A stretch of DNA of 21,091 nucleotides from Planctomycetota bacterium (GTDB lineage Bacteria; Planctomycetota; Planctomycetia; Pirellulales; Pirellulaceae), in contig JAPLNJ010000574.1 in the NCBI GenBank assembly GCA_026692885.1, forward strand, positions 1 through 21,091. The letters are read 5' to 3'. A model generated the notes under the pieces. It saw nothing but the letters and a program-made list of their open reading frames with translations. It searched no databases and was not told the DNA's origin. Both the position numbers and the translations under genes were made by a program. This document shows, in pieces, positions 7,616 through 14,494 of this stretch (position 1 is its first letter; the number at the start of each line of letters is the position of its first letter).

Positions 7616-8361
7616 CCGCCACTATCGGACTTCCACGTCCGAATTTTGTCATGTGACGTTAACTGACGAACGAGAAAGATGTTGCGAAGAAATCCGAAAG
7701 GCCCGCTTGGCCCCGGAGTCATAACCTGCGGGTCGCCAGTTTCTAACCTTTCTTACGTGCCACCCGTTAGAGCTATGTTCCGGATGTCTCTGTTTGTATT
7801 TCGAAGAGGGTTGGCTTCCCTCAAGCGGACCGAACGGTCTTCGAACTGGACGGACTGACGGTTTCTTGACCCTTTGCCCTTGTCGACCGCCCTGGACATT
7901 CGATCGTCTGCGTTCAACGCCGCAGCCAGCAGGCTGTCACCGTCTTGCCCGCAGGGGTGCTCCCCTTGCTCCAGCAGCCCGTCCCGTGGTCAGAATCTCC
8001 GCAACACCTCCCAAATCGATTCCAACCTGACGAAGGTTCTTCAGTCCTATTCGCAGGCGGTTTTGCACGCCCCGAGTGCTAAATAAACAGGCCCAGAGCG
8101 TCATAAAACGTGCTCTTGGGAATGGTAGCTTTCGGGGGGATCCAATCGACCGCCCCAAAAGCCCCCGTAATCGGCCGCCGATGGCCAGTTGCAGGGTAAC
8201 GGTACACAGGGTCGCTGCGACATCGCAACGGCCCCGGCGCCGTGACGCTGTTTGCCCTCAAGGTGATACGCTGAAAGTGCATGCCCCAGCGTCGTGCCCG
8301 TCGATGTGGCATCGGCTGCCGCGCTCGCCCTCGCCACGTGCGTGGGCGGTTGTTCTTGAAC
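7616..8361. other. Gene-free stretch of about 750 bp
   Basis: No gene is supported. Both strands have short open frames. One minus frame has the peptide WIPPKATIPKSTFYDALGLF (around 8080-8150) followed at once by a stop, which looks like the end of a lost protein. An adjoining minus frame contains RLRIGLKNLRQVGIDL (around 7990-8040). These suggest decayed coding DNA, but I cannot name the gene. Confidence 0.35.
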
Positions 8362-8400
8362 GACCGCCCGGCGTCGGGCGGTCCTGTCTTTCTTGACAGG
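8362..8400 (+). promoter_or_regulatory. Tandem hairpins in the leader of the sigma-like gene
   Basis: Two adjacent perfect hairpins, GACCGCCCG-GCGT-CGGGCGGTC (8362-8383) and CCTGTC-TTTCTT-GACAGG (8383-8400), lie 45-83 bp before the start codon. A third potential stem, GGCCGCCCC with GGGGTGGCC, follows them. The first is followed by a pyrimidine-rich tract, so it may be a terminator of an upstream transcript or an attenuator in the leader. Confidence 0.5.
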
Positions 8401-8444
8401 GCCGCCCCGGCAGGGGTGGCCCCCAACGCTTTGGAGGTCATCCC

Positions 8445-9065
8445 ATGATTGCACGTCCGAAGAGAAGTCCTCGACATCTGGCCGCGTCTGCCTGTGTGGC
8501 CAAGTTCCTATGCCTGCTGACCGCGATTCGGGAACAGGCCCGCTTCGCCTTCCGCTCCGAATCGCCCGAGCGTCGGCAGGATCTCATCGCGGAAGTGATC
8601 GCCAACTGCTGGGTCGCGTTCGTTCGCCTCGTGGAACGGGGCCTGATCGACGTCGTCTACCCAACGCCACTCGCCCAGTACGCGATCAAGCAAGTCCACG
8701 ATGGTCGCCGCGTCGGTACGAAGTTGAATGTGCGCGACGTGTCTTCGCCGTATTGCCAGGCCCACAAACGGATCACCGTCGAGCGGCTGGACAAGTTTGA
8801 CGATCGCAAGGGCGAGTGGAAAGAGGTGTTGCTGGAAGATCGCCATGCCGGTCCCGCTGAAACGGCTGCGGCCCGGATCGACATCGCGACTTGGTTCGAC
8901 AGGTTGCCCCGGCGCAAACGTCGCATCGCGCAGATGCTGGCGAGCGGCGAGACGACCAAGCAGACGGCCCGCAAGTTCCGCGTCAGCCCGGGAAGGATTT
9001 CGCAGATGCGCCGCGAACTGCAAGACGACTGGCGGGATTTCCTGGGTGACGCGGTACTTGCCTGA
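8445..9065 (+). CDS. Sigma-factor-like HTH protein, 206 aa
   Basis: The ATG at 8445 has a perfect GGAGGT at 8432-8437, eight... bases ahead of the start at near-ideal spacing. The N-terminal part (FRSESPERRQDLIAEVIANC, then WVAFVRLVERG) resembles region 2 of small sigma-70-family factors, where this helix contacts core polymerase. The C-terminal part (WFDRLPRRKRRIAQMLASGE, TTKQTARKFRVSPGRISQMR, RELQDDW) is a clear region-4-like helix-turn-helix. A basic linker between them carries KRITVERLDKFDDRKGEWKE. I infer a divergent sigma-70-like or transcription regulator that acts on DNA in the cytoplasm, typical of planctomycete mobile regions, where such genes precede recombination genes. It might instead be a plain DNA-binding regulator, because region 2 is weak. 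Confidence 0.75.
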   Translation: MIARPKRSPRHLAASACVAKFLCLLTAIREQARFAFRSESPERRQDLIAEVIANCWVAFVRLVERGLIDVVYPTPLAQYAIKQVHDGRRVGTKLNVRDVSSPYCQAHKRITVERLDKFDDRKGEWKEVLLEDRHAGPAETAAARIDIATWFDRLPRRKRRIAQMLASGETTKQTARKFRVSPGRISQMRRELQDDWRDFLGDAVLA

Positions 9066-9173
9066 TCCCGCGTCCTTGAGCCTCATCGGCGCCGATATAC
9101 GTGCCGGTGCCGCTGGAGTGAGCCACCGCCTCACCAAGCCACTCAATCACCGCCAGCTTCCACTCTCTCCCTT

Positions 9174-9386
9174 CAGAAACCGGCCCAATCGGCCCACGGA
9201 ACTCATTTCCAGCGAGATCTCCCGCGTTTCTCAATGCTTGCTGTGGGCCGGTTCTTGGGCCGGTTTCGGCCCATTGCTGGCAAAACCGGCCCACGCCACC
9301 GGCCCACGGAGACCGATTTTCGCCGTATTTTCTGGGGTTCATGGCTTGGCGTGGGCCTAATGGGCCGATTGGGCCGGTTTCTGCGC
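9174..9386. repeat. GGGCCGG-rich inverted-repeat element, copy 2
   Basis: The ends are perfect 23-bp inverted repeats: 9174-9196 (starting CAGAAACCGGCCCAATCGG) and 9361-9383 (its exact complement), giving a 210-bp unit. Inside it are nested inverted copies of TGGGCCGGTT (9244) and AACCGGCCCA (9284). Shared blocks with copy 1 keep the same order: 9241-9255, 9282-9296 and the 26-mer 9361-9386. No coding signal exists. The element lies between the sigma-like gene and the small frameshifted gene. Confidence 0.7.
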
Positions 9387-9645
9387 CATAGGAGCCCGCC
9401 CTGCCGCGCAATAGACAGATTGCTGCCGGGATCCGACCCGTCGTTCCATTTCGACGATGGAGCTAATCCGCGCGGCTCCGCTGAATCGCGTTGGCTCGAC
9501 AGCTCGCACAGTCGCCTGTCAGTTCGTTGCGTACCGCCTTAATTCCGACCCCAAATCCACAGTCACGGAGATCCAATCCGCATCGAGTCCCCAGCCTAGG
9601 TGTCGGTGCGCCGTTCCCGTCCAAACTCAAGAGGAGAAAATCGTC

Positions 9646-9861
9646 ATGGCACAGTCGTCCACCAAACGCCAACTGTCGAAGAACCACCCCGCCCGAAAAT
9701 CATGCGTGCGACAGTTCCTAAGGAACCCCAACCCCTCGAACAAGCCGTCGCGCTGCGCGATTCGCTGCGGACGGCCGTCCGCCCAGGCCGACGAATTGAT
9801 CCGGGCACTGAGGCGGCAGAAACGTGAGGACCGGCTCGGGCAGACCACACTGCCTCGCTGA
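9646..9861 (+). pseudogene. Small coiled-coil protein gene, apparently frameshifted
   Basis: A strong GAGGAG (9631-9636) precedes ATG 9646 (MAQSSTKRQLSKNHP). That frame then turns into unlikely sequence, while the +2 frame from about 9690 reads MRATVPKEPQPLEQAVALRD and SLRTAV. At about 9775-9782 sense returns to the first frame as AQADELIRALRRQKREDRLG. Joined together, LEQAVALRDSLRTAV-AQADELIRALRRQ is a continuous amphipathic helix, similar to a short planctomycete family I recall. This needs two frame changes, one near 9690 and one near 9778. The options are a decayed gene, sequencing error at GC runs, or recoding. Alternatively translation starts at ATG 9702 and needs only the second shift. 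Confidence 0.6.
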
Positions 9862-9873
9862 AGCAGTTACCGA

Positions 9874-9942
9874 AGGCCAGGACGTAGCCCCAACTACGCG
9901 GAACGGCCTGAACACAAAGCCCGGTCCTACATGGATCGGGCT
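9874..9942 (+). promoter_or_regulatory. Two hairpins before the 9982 gene
   Basis: One structure pairs AGGCC (9874-9878) with GGCCT (9905-9909) around an inner CGTAG/CTACG stem. The second is AGCCCGGTCC-TACAT-GGATCGGGCT (9918-9942), with one mismatch. They separate the frameshifted gene from the next start by about 40 bp and could be a leader or terminator. Confidence 0.4.
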
Positions 9943-9981
9943 CGTCTCTGAGCACCAATCTCTCCAAGTGAGGAACTCACC

Positions 9982-10527
9982 ATGCCTTTGACCCTGAACG
10001 TCGGAGTCTCGAAGAAGGTCGGGCTGCCGGATTATGGCAGCGTCGGCGCGACCTGCAACGTCACGGTCGAACTGGACGCGACCCTGCTCCACACAGACCT
10101 GGAAACCTATCATCGCCATGTGCGCAACGCCTACGCCGCCTGTGCCCAGGCCGTCAATGACGAACTGGCTCGGCAGCAGGGACGGACCGGCAGCAACGGA
10201 AACGGCAGCAGCGAGCCTGCCGCGTCCTCGGCGCAGGTCCACCATCTTAATGGCAACGACCATCACGAGCCGGCCAACGGCAACGGCCACAGCGGCAACG
10301 CTCACACCAGCAATGGCCGCGGCAGCGGGCACACGAACGGTCGGCTGGCCACGGCTTCGCAAGTACGCGCCATCTGCGGCATCGCCAAGCGTCAGAAGAT
10401 CGACCTGGCGGGGGCCTTGCAGGAACGCTTCGGTGTGGCCCGGCCCGACGACCTGTCGATCGGCCAGGCCAGCGAGTTCATCGACGCGATCAAGCCCCAG
10501 CCCAGCGGTGCGGGAGGGCGGCAATGA
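9982..10527 (+). CDS. Two-domain protein with disordered N/G/H linker, 181 aa; recombination-associated
   Basis: ATG 9982 follows GAGGAACTCACC, a good ribosome-binding site. Residues 1-68 form a compact domain ([35 protein letters not shown], then a helix with [13 protein letters not shown]). Residues of about 69-119 are low-complexity Gly/Asn/His/Ser and certainly flexible. Residues 120-175 ([40 protein letters not shown]) resemble a small helical domain found at the C-terminus of phage single-strand-annealing and related recombination proteins. The stop overlaps the start of the nuclease gene (ATGA), so the two are translationally coupled. A role as DNA-binding partner of that nuclease is inferred only from coupling and this C-terminal resemblance. 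Confidence 0.85.
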   Translation: MPLTLNVGVSKKVGLPDYGSVGATCNVTVELDATLLHTDLETYHRHVRNAYAACAQAVNDELARQQGRTGSNGNGSSEPAASSAQVHHLNGNDHHEPANGNGHSGNAHTSNGRGSGHTNGRLATASQVRAICGIAKRQKIDLAGALQERFGVARPDDLSIGQASEFIDAIKPQPSGAGGRQ

Positions 10528-11348
10528 TCGCCACCATGCAACACAACCCGGCCGATGTAGCTCAGAGCATCATCGGCCGGGACTACATTTCCTGGTCGGC
10601 AATCTCGACCTTCCAGCAATGTCCGCTCCGGTTCTTCTTCCGATATGTCGAACGCCTGCCGGAACCCACTGTTGCGGCCAGCCTGGTGTTTGGCGGTGCG
10701 ATTCACGCGAGTCTCGAACATCATTTCCGTGAACTGCTCGACGGCAATCCGCCGCCCGACATCGGTACCCTGCTGGATGCTTACGATGACGCCTGTCAGG
10801 CCCGCGACGATGCGAAGATCGTGTTCGGCAAGGATGAGTCGCACGTGTCGTTCCACCAGTTGGCGGAGCGGATGCTACGTACGTTCCAGGCGAGCGAGGC
10901 GGCTCAGCCTGGTGGCAACATCATCGGCATCGAAGAAGAGTTCCGCGGCGAGTTGGTGCCCGGCTTGCCGGACTTGCTGGCGCGGGTGGATCTCCTGGTC
11001 GATACCGGCGCCAAACTGGTCATCACCGACTTCAAGACCTCCCGCAGTCGCTGGAACCAGGATCACGTCGAGGACTCGGCAGAGCAGTTGATCCTGTACG
11101 CGAATCTGGTACAGGAACTGTCGCCGGACAAGGACGTCGGCCTGCGGTTCGTGGTCGTTACCAAGACCAAGGAGCCCGTCGTCGAGCAGCACTCGCTGGA
11201 CCTCGACCCGCAGCGTGCCGAACGCACCAAGCATGTCGTCGAGCGCGTCTGGTCGGCGATCGAGACGGGGAATTACTACCCGGCTCCGTCGCCGATGAGT
11301 TGCGGCGGCTGCCCATTTCGCGAGCCGTGCCGCCGTTGGTGCGGCTGA
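10524..11348 (+). CDS. RecB/Cas4-like PD-(D/E)XK exonuclease with Fe-S-type cysteines, 274 aa
   Basis: The protein follows the RecB-family (PDDEXK_1) layout. It begins with [20 protein letters not shown], then [12 protein letters not shown] (the His motif), [10 protein letters not shown] (catalytic Asp), [14 protein letters not shown] (catalytic Asp and Lys) and [10 protein letters not shown] (the QxxxY motif). The C-terminus [14 protein letters not shown] plus Cys at residue 33 supply the cysteines that bind a 4Fe-4S cluster in AddB and Cas4 proteins. It is expected to cut or resect DNA ends. At 274 aa it is short: a stand-alone nuclease with no helicase domain. No cas1, cas2 or CRISPR repeats are in the window. 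It overlaps the preceding gene by 4 bp. Confidence 0.92.
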   Translation: MIATMQHNPADVAQSIIGRDYISWSAISTFQQCPLRFFFRYVERLPEPTVAASLVFGGAIHASLEHHFRELLDGNPPPDIGTLLDAYDDACQARDDAKIVFGKDESHVSFHQLAERMLRTFQASEAAQPGGNIIGIEEEFRGELVPGLPDLLARVDLLVDTGAKLVITDFKTSRSRWNQDHVEDSAEQLILYANLVQELSPDKDVGLRFVVVTKTKEPVVEQHSLDLDPQRAERTKHVVERVWSAIETGNYYPAPSPMSCGGCPFREPCRRWCG

Positions 11349-11465
11349 CACCCACCTCGCCCACCTCGCCCAACTCGTTCACGTCGGGCCGCATCGCGAG
11401 GCTCAGCGTCGACGGGCGCCGGCATCAAGAAAATCCTCCTCTACACGCGAACAAAGGACAGCAAA

Positions 11466-11609
11466 ATGAAAGACTTTCCCGAGGATCTCGCCGTTGCCAT
11501 GATCGGTGGCGCGATCTTCGCTGGCCCGCTCCTTGGCTGGTGGCCCCTGGTTGGTGTAATCGCCGCTGTCGGCACTGCATTCTACATCACCTCCCGTTTG
11601 CAGAGATAA
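11466..11609 (+). CDS. Small membrane peptide, 47 aa
   Basis: ATG 11466 has AAAGGA 8 bases upstream and the frame ends at TAA 11607-11609. The product is an acidic N-terminus (MKDFPEDLAV) then a long glycine-rich hydrophobic stretch (MIGGAIFAGPLLGWWPLVGV, IAAVGTAFYI) and a basic tail SRLQR. It looks like a one- or two-helix membrane peptide. It is 117 bp downstream of the nuclease gene and followed by a strong hairpin, so it may be the last gene of that operon. Function is unknown; a phage-type holin or toxin peptide are possibilities without direct evidence. Confidence 0.65.
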   Translation: MKDFPEDLAVAMIGGAIFAGPLLGWWPLVGVIAAVGTAFYITSRLQR

Positions 11610-11677
11610 CGCCCGGGCGCGGTGGCGACGGCCTGGGCGTCAGGCCCTTTGGCTTCGCGTTCCGCCGCCCCGAGTCC

Positions 11678-11723
11678 GTCCCGCCTGCGTCCCCGGCCAT
11701 CGCGGCCGGGGGGCGGGTGGGAC
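11678..11723 (+). terminator. Strong GC hairpin after the nuclease operon
   Basis: CCCCGGCC-ATCGC-GGCCGGGG (11691-11711) is extended by GTCCCGCC and GGCGGGTGGGAC outside. It is a very stable stem 70 bp after the stop at 11609, with no clear T-run. It is a likely terminator, perhaps Rho-assisted. Confidence 0.5.
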
Positions 11724-11974
11724 TTCATTCTCCCAGTCCTGGCTTGCCGCCTGACTGATTTCTGTTACCTATCAGCGAGCACGAATAGCAGGCAGCCCCG
11801 CGCGTTGCCAAACCTGTGGCGCGGGGACAGTTCCGGGGCCGCCCAACGGGCAGCGTCGAGGGCACGGCAACAGACTGCGCCCTGGGTAGCGCAAAGGGCC
11901 TTCGCCGGGGGGCAGCGTAACGGGGTAGCACGGCAGGGGCGCAGCGGGCAGCAAGAATGGCTGCGACGAGTGTA

Positions 11975-12022
11975 GCGCCGAGGGCAATGCCGAGGGCAGC
12001 GCCGAGGGCAGCGCCGAGGGCA
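11975..12022. repeat. Tandem 12-bp repeat GCGCCGAGGGCA, 4 copies
   Basis: Units start at 11975, 11987, 11999 and 12011. Three are identical and the second begins ATGC. Degenerate relatives (GGGCAGC) extend upstream to about 11820. Confidence 0.8.
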
Positions 12023-12603
12023 GTAAGTCAGGCAGCGCAGCAGGCATCCCTCAGGCCCAAGACCGGCACGAGCTACGCTAGGATCAGAGCTGCTGACGGC
12101 TCCCGTATGTCGGGGAATGGCAGAACAAGCCGGTGACGCAGACGGCCCTGTGCTGCGGAACCCATGCTTGGAAAGTGGGTCTGCACGTCGCCATCAGGCC
12201 GATATGATCCCGATGTGTGCAGGACAGAAGCGGAAAGGGGGCCTGAAATCACCGCTGCTCGGGGAATGTGGCGAAACTGGATAAGCGGGGGCCCGGCTGC
12301 GCAGGGTGTAACACACAAGACGCTTCAGTCTGACTGAATCGCACCCTCATTGATCGCTGCAAGTGGCATACTTACCGTGAACTCGCCGAGGGTGTAGTGC
12401 CCCCGAGTCCATGCACGGGCAGGGCAAGGACACAGGTGCCGCAGGTCACCATCAGAGCCCAGGTGTACCTTCAGGTCGAGTTGCGGAACGCCAGAACATC
12501 GGTCGGCACGCCGCCTGTCCGGCCGCGATCTCGCGCTCCGACGACCGACTGCAAGCCAGGCAGGATGAGGCCACGGACCGAGGCTCGGAGCCAGGCTGGA
12601 CCA

Positions 12604-12675
12604 GGGGCCGGAGAAGGGGCCGGAGAAGGGGCTGGAGAAGGGGCTGGAGAAGAGGCCGGAGAGGGGCTGGAAGCC
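12604..12675. repeat. Tandem 12-bp repeat GGGGCYGGAGAA, about 5-6 copies
   Basis: Units start at 12604, 12616, 12628 and 12640 and are perfect except for one C/T position. A fifth (12652) and a partial sixth are diverged. In translation it gives GAGE repeats on one strand and PSPA repeats on the other, which creates spurious ORFs. Confidence 0.85.
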
Positions 12676-12844
12676 AAGGTGGAACGGGGCCCGAAACCGG
12701 GCCTGGAGCCGGGCTGAACCAAGGTCTGGGAACTAGGCTGGCACGGGCCCCGTGCCAGGGTTGGACGCCTAGCTGCGGAGGAGGCCAGAGACCACGCCGC
12801 CCCCCAACGCCCGTGCCGCGGCTGGTGACCGCCCAGACCGCCAC

Positions 12845-12870
12845 GGTATGGCCACGCGCGTGACCATACC
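12845..12870. promoter_or_regulatory. 26-bp near-perfect palindrome
   Basis: GGTATGGCCACGC (12845-12857) mirrors GCGTGACCATACC (12858-12870) with one mismatch that would be a G-U pair in RNA. It is 75 bp beyond the stop of the minus-strand gene ending at 12945. It may be a terminator, a dimer operator or a replication-related site. Confidence 0.5.
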
Positions 12871-12944
12871 GGGTGGTCATTTGCGGGGCAGGCGCGCTCG
12901 AGATCGGCGAGGGGCGCCCGCCCGGAAGCACTCATCGATCACGT

Positions 12945-13694
12945 CTAAACGCCTGATTCCGCGTCCTGCTCGTGGCCCGCCTCCTCGTACTCCTCGAACT
13001 CCTCGTACTCCATCCGCCGAAGTGGATCGGAGCCCTGCTGGCTCCAGAAACGCTGGCGTTCCTCGGCCAGCGTGTGCAGCTCCTCGACGAATTTCACCAC
13101 GTCGCTGGCAAAGATGACGTTCGCCTCGACCTCGTACGAGCCGATGACGACGCCCTCCGGACCGATGTCGCGCCACTTGCGCGTGAGATGGCGGAGGTAG
13201 CGGTAGTGGACGGAGAGCAACGACGACATCCCGGGGCATGGGTTCAGCTCGTCGAGCATCCATTCTTTGGCCAGCCCTTCAGGGTCGAGGTGAGTGAACT
13301 GCGGGTTCACAAAAATCGCGGAAGGCTCCCACGACTCGGCGCCACGCTGACGTGGATACCAATAAAAAAGCACGTCTAGATCAACGAGGTGCGCACAGGG
13401 GCCTGGGGCGGCCCGGTCAGAGTTGAAAACGATTATCTCTTGTTTGGGGTCGGTAAGATCGCAGGAACTTTCCGAGGGCGAAGCGTGACGCCAGGCGGCG
13501 AGGGCCGCGGCGTTTACCCGGATCTGTCCGGTCTTGCTCTGGCAAAAGGGACATTCCGCGAGTGCCCTGAAACTCACAAGCCTTGATTGGGTCCTTGCTG
13601 CGGGATTTGATCGCGTCCTGCGGCGGCCGTCTGGCTGCTGCGGCGGAACGCGCGACGGCGCCCGGCGAGTGTCGTGAAAATCGGAAGGTCTCAT
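12945..13694 (-). CDS. Conserved hypothetical protein, 249 aa, with CxxC and acidic tail
   Basis: I place the start at the ATG of 13694 because GAGGAG lies 6 bases upstream. The frame opens at 13721 but the extra residues have no ribosome-binding site. The N-terminus is basic and probably disordered (MRPSDFHDTRRAPSRVPPQQ). It is followed by CPFCQSKTG, which looks like half of a zinc ribbon with later Cys at CDLTDP and PGPCAHLVDL. The middle is rich in aromatics (VLFYWYPRQRG). The C-terminus is helical (FVEELHTLAEERQRFW) and ends in the acidic EYEEFEEYEEAGHEQDAE. No enzyme motif is recognised. It is the last minus-strand gene of the element, and a zinc-binding DNA or protein adaptor is only a guess. 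Confidence 0.75.
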   Translation of the reverse strand: MRPSDFHDTRRAPSRVPPQQPDGRRRTRSNPAARTQSRLVSFRALAECPFCQSKTGQIRVNAAALAAWRHASPSESSCDLTDPKQEIIVFNSDRAAPGPCAHLVDLDVLFYWYPRQRGAESWEPSAIFVNPQFTHLDPEGLAKEWMLDELNPCPGMSSLLSVHYRYLRHLTRKWRDIGPEGVVIGSYEVEANVIFASDVVKFVEELHTLAEERQRFWSQQGSDPLRRMEYEEFEEYEEAGHEQDAESGV

Positions 13695-13773
13695 TTCGGT
13701 CTCCTCTTCTAAAAACAGCACATGAGCAGGCGTTTAGAGAGGCCGCCTGCGAACCTCGTGTACGCATTTCTTT

Positions 13774-14193
13774 TCAGCTTTGGCCGGCCTTGCCAGGGTC
13801 TAGTGCCCCGCCCAAGCTCGACTCTGGCCGTACTCGCTCCGGGCTGGTGGGGGCTGGCTTCGTCACATCGTTGACGCCCTTCATCGCCACGACGGTGCCT
13901 GCTGCGAACTTGGGCGAGCCGTTCTCGCCGGTCGTGGCCTGCGGGTAGTACACCAGCCAAACAATGTCGCCGGTGGACAGCCGGTGCCCGGCCAGATGGG
14001 AACCGGGCGGGAGGTGGAGCTGTGACAGTTCAGCAGGGGTCAGCTCGCGCCGGTAGTGTCTGGCGCGGAGATTCCTGGCGAACCATTGTCGCTCCTTGTT
14101 GAGTCCGTGCCGCAAGAAGGCATCGACGACCTGGGGATCGGCGAGGGGGTGCGGGGTAATAAAGCGTTGAAGAGCTTCTTCGATATGGTCCAT
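13774..14193 (-). CDS. Hypothetical protein, 139 aa
   Basis: The ATG at 14193 has GAGGAAC upstream and is preferred to the much longer frame opening at 14574, whose first part translates the iteron array. The protein begins MDHIEEALQRFITPHPLADP, continues with a basic helix (NKERQWFARNLRARHYRREL) and LTPAELSQLHLPPGSHLAG. It then has a beta-like part (GDIVWLVYYPQATTG, FAAGTVVAMKGVNDV). The tail is proline- and serine-rich. There is no signal or membrane segment. It is the first gene after the helicase and directly behind the iteron-like array, so it may be controlled by proteins binding there. Function is unknown; a small regulator or replication accessory is an inference from position. Confidence 0.75.
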   Translation of the reverse strand: MDHIEEALQRFITPHPLADPQVVDAFLRHGLNKERQWFARNLRARHYRRELTPAELSQLHLPPGSHLAGHRLSTGDIVWLVYYPQATTGENGSPKFAAGTVVAMKGVNDVTKPAPTSPERVRPESSLGGALDPGKAGQS

Positions 14194-14364
14194 GCGAGTT
14201 CCTCGTGATTGAAACCGGTTAGGGAGTGCGGATGCAGTGTCGGACTTCAAGAGAATCGAGGCGGCGGGTGGGGCTCGGAGCATAGGCCGGGCTGTCCGCA
14301 TGGGCCGGGCAGCCCATGGCTCGGAATCACGATATCTGCAAACGTGGGAGAAAGACTGCTGGAA

Positions 14365-14421
14365 TGGATGGGACGGACGGACAGCCCTATATAAATAAGG
14401 GCTGTCCGACCCATCCATCCA
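14365..14421. promoter_or_regulatory. Large imperfect palindrome with AT-rich centre
   Basis: Arms of 24 bp (14365-14388 and 14398-14421) surround ATATAAATA. The inner 14 bp (CGGACAGCCCT with AGGGCTGTCCG) pair perfectly and the outer part mostly. It sits in the intergenic gap after the helicase and overlaps one copy of the CCGACCCAT 9-mer. It may be an origin hairpin, an operator or a terminator. Confidence 0.7.
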
Positions 14422-14473
14422 TGGCTGGGACAAATGGGTCGGCCGCCGACCCATTCCGACCCATCCGACCCAT
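14406..14473. repeat. Iteron-like array of CCGACCCAT (five copies)
   Basis: Exact 9-mers occur at 14406-14414, 14446-14454, 14456-14464 and 14465-14473, with an inverted copy ATGGGTCGG at 14434-14442. The last three direct copies are nearly head-to-tail, and the pair at 14434/14446 is a perfect inverted repeat around CCG. Clustered short direct repeats beside an AT-rich palindrome and replication genes are typical of iteron origins; they could equally be an autoregulatory operator. Confidence 0.75.
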
Positions 14474-14494
14474 GGTGCGAGCCCCTGCTTGCCA

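Larger units (their letters stand above)
11724..12944. other. Gene-free repeat-rich stretch, about 1.2 kb
   Basis: No gene is supported. Open frames on both strands are low-complexity translations of short repeats. The stretch contains degenerate GGGCAGC-rich DNA (11820-12060), a tandem 12-mer at 11975-12022, another at 12604-12675 and a palindrome at 12845-12870. It separates the plus-strand operon from the converging minus-strand element. Confidence 0.6.

Noticed and set aside
8079..8477. 132-aa minus-strand frame ending YDALGLFI
   Set aside because: Only the last 20-odd residues look protein-like; the rest is antisense to the leader of the sigma-like gene.
11975..12675. CRISPR array
   Set aside because: The 12-bp repeats are contiguous, without spacers, and no cas1 or cas2 is present; the Cas4-like nuclease alone is not evidence.
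12397..12935. Long overlapping frames on both strands with GAGE or PSPA repeats
   Set aside because: They are translations of the 12-bp satellite, open on both strands, with no ribosome-binding site or recognisable domain.
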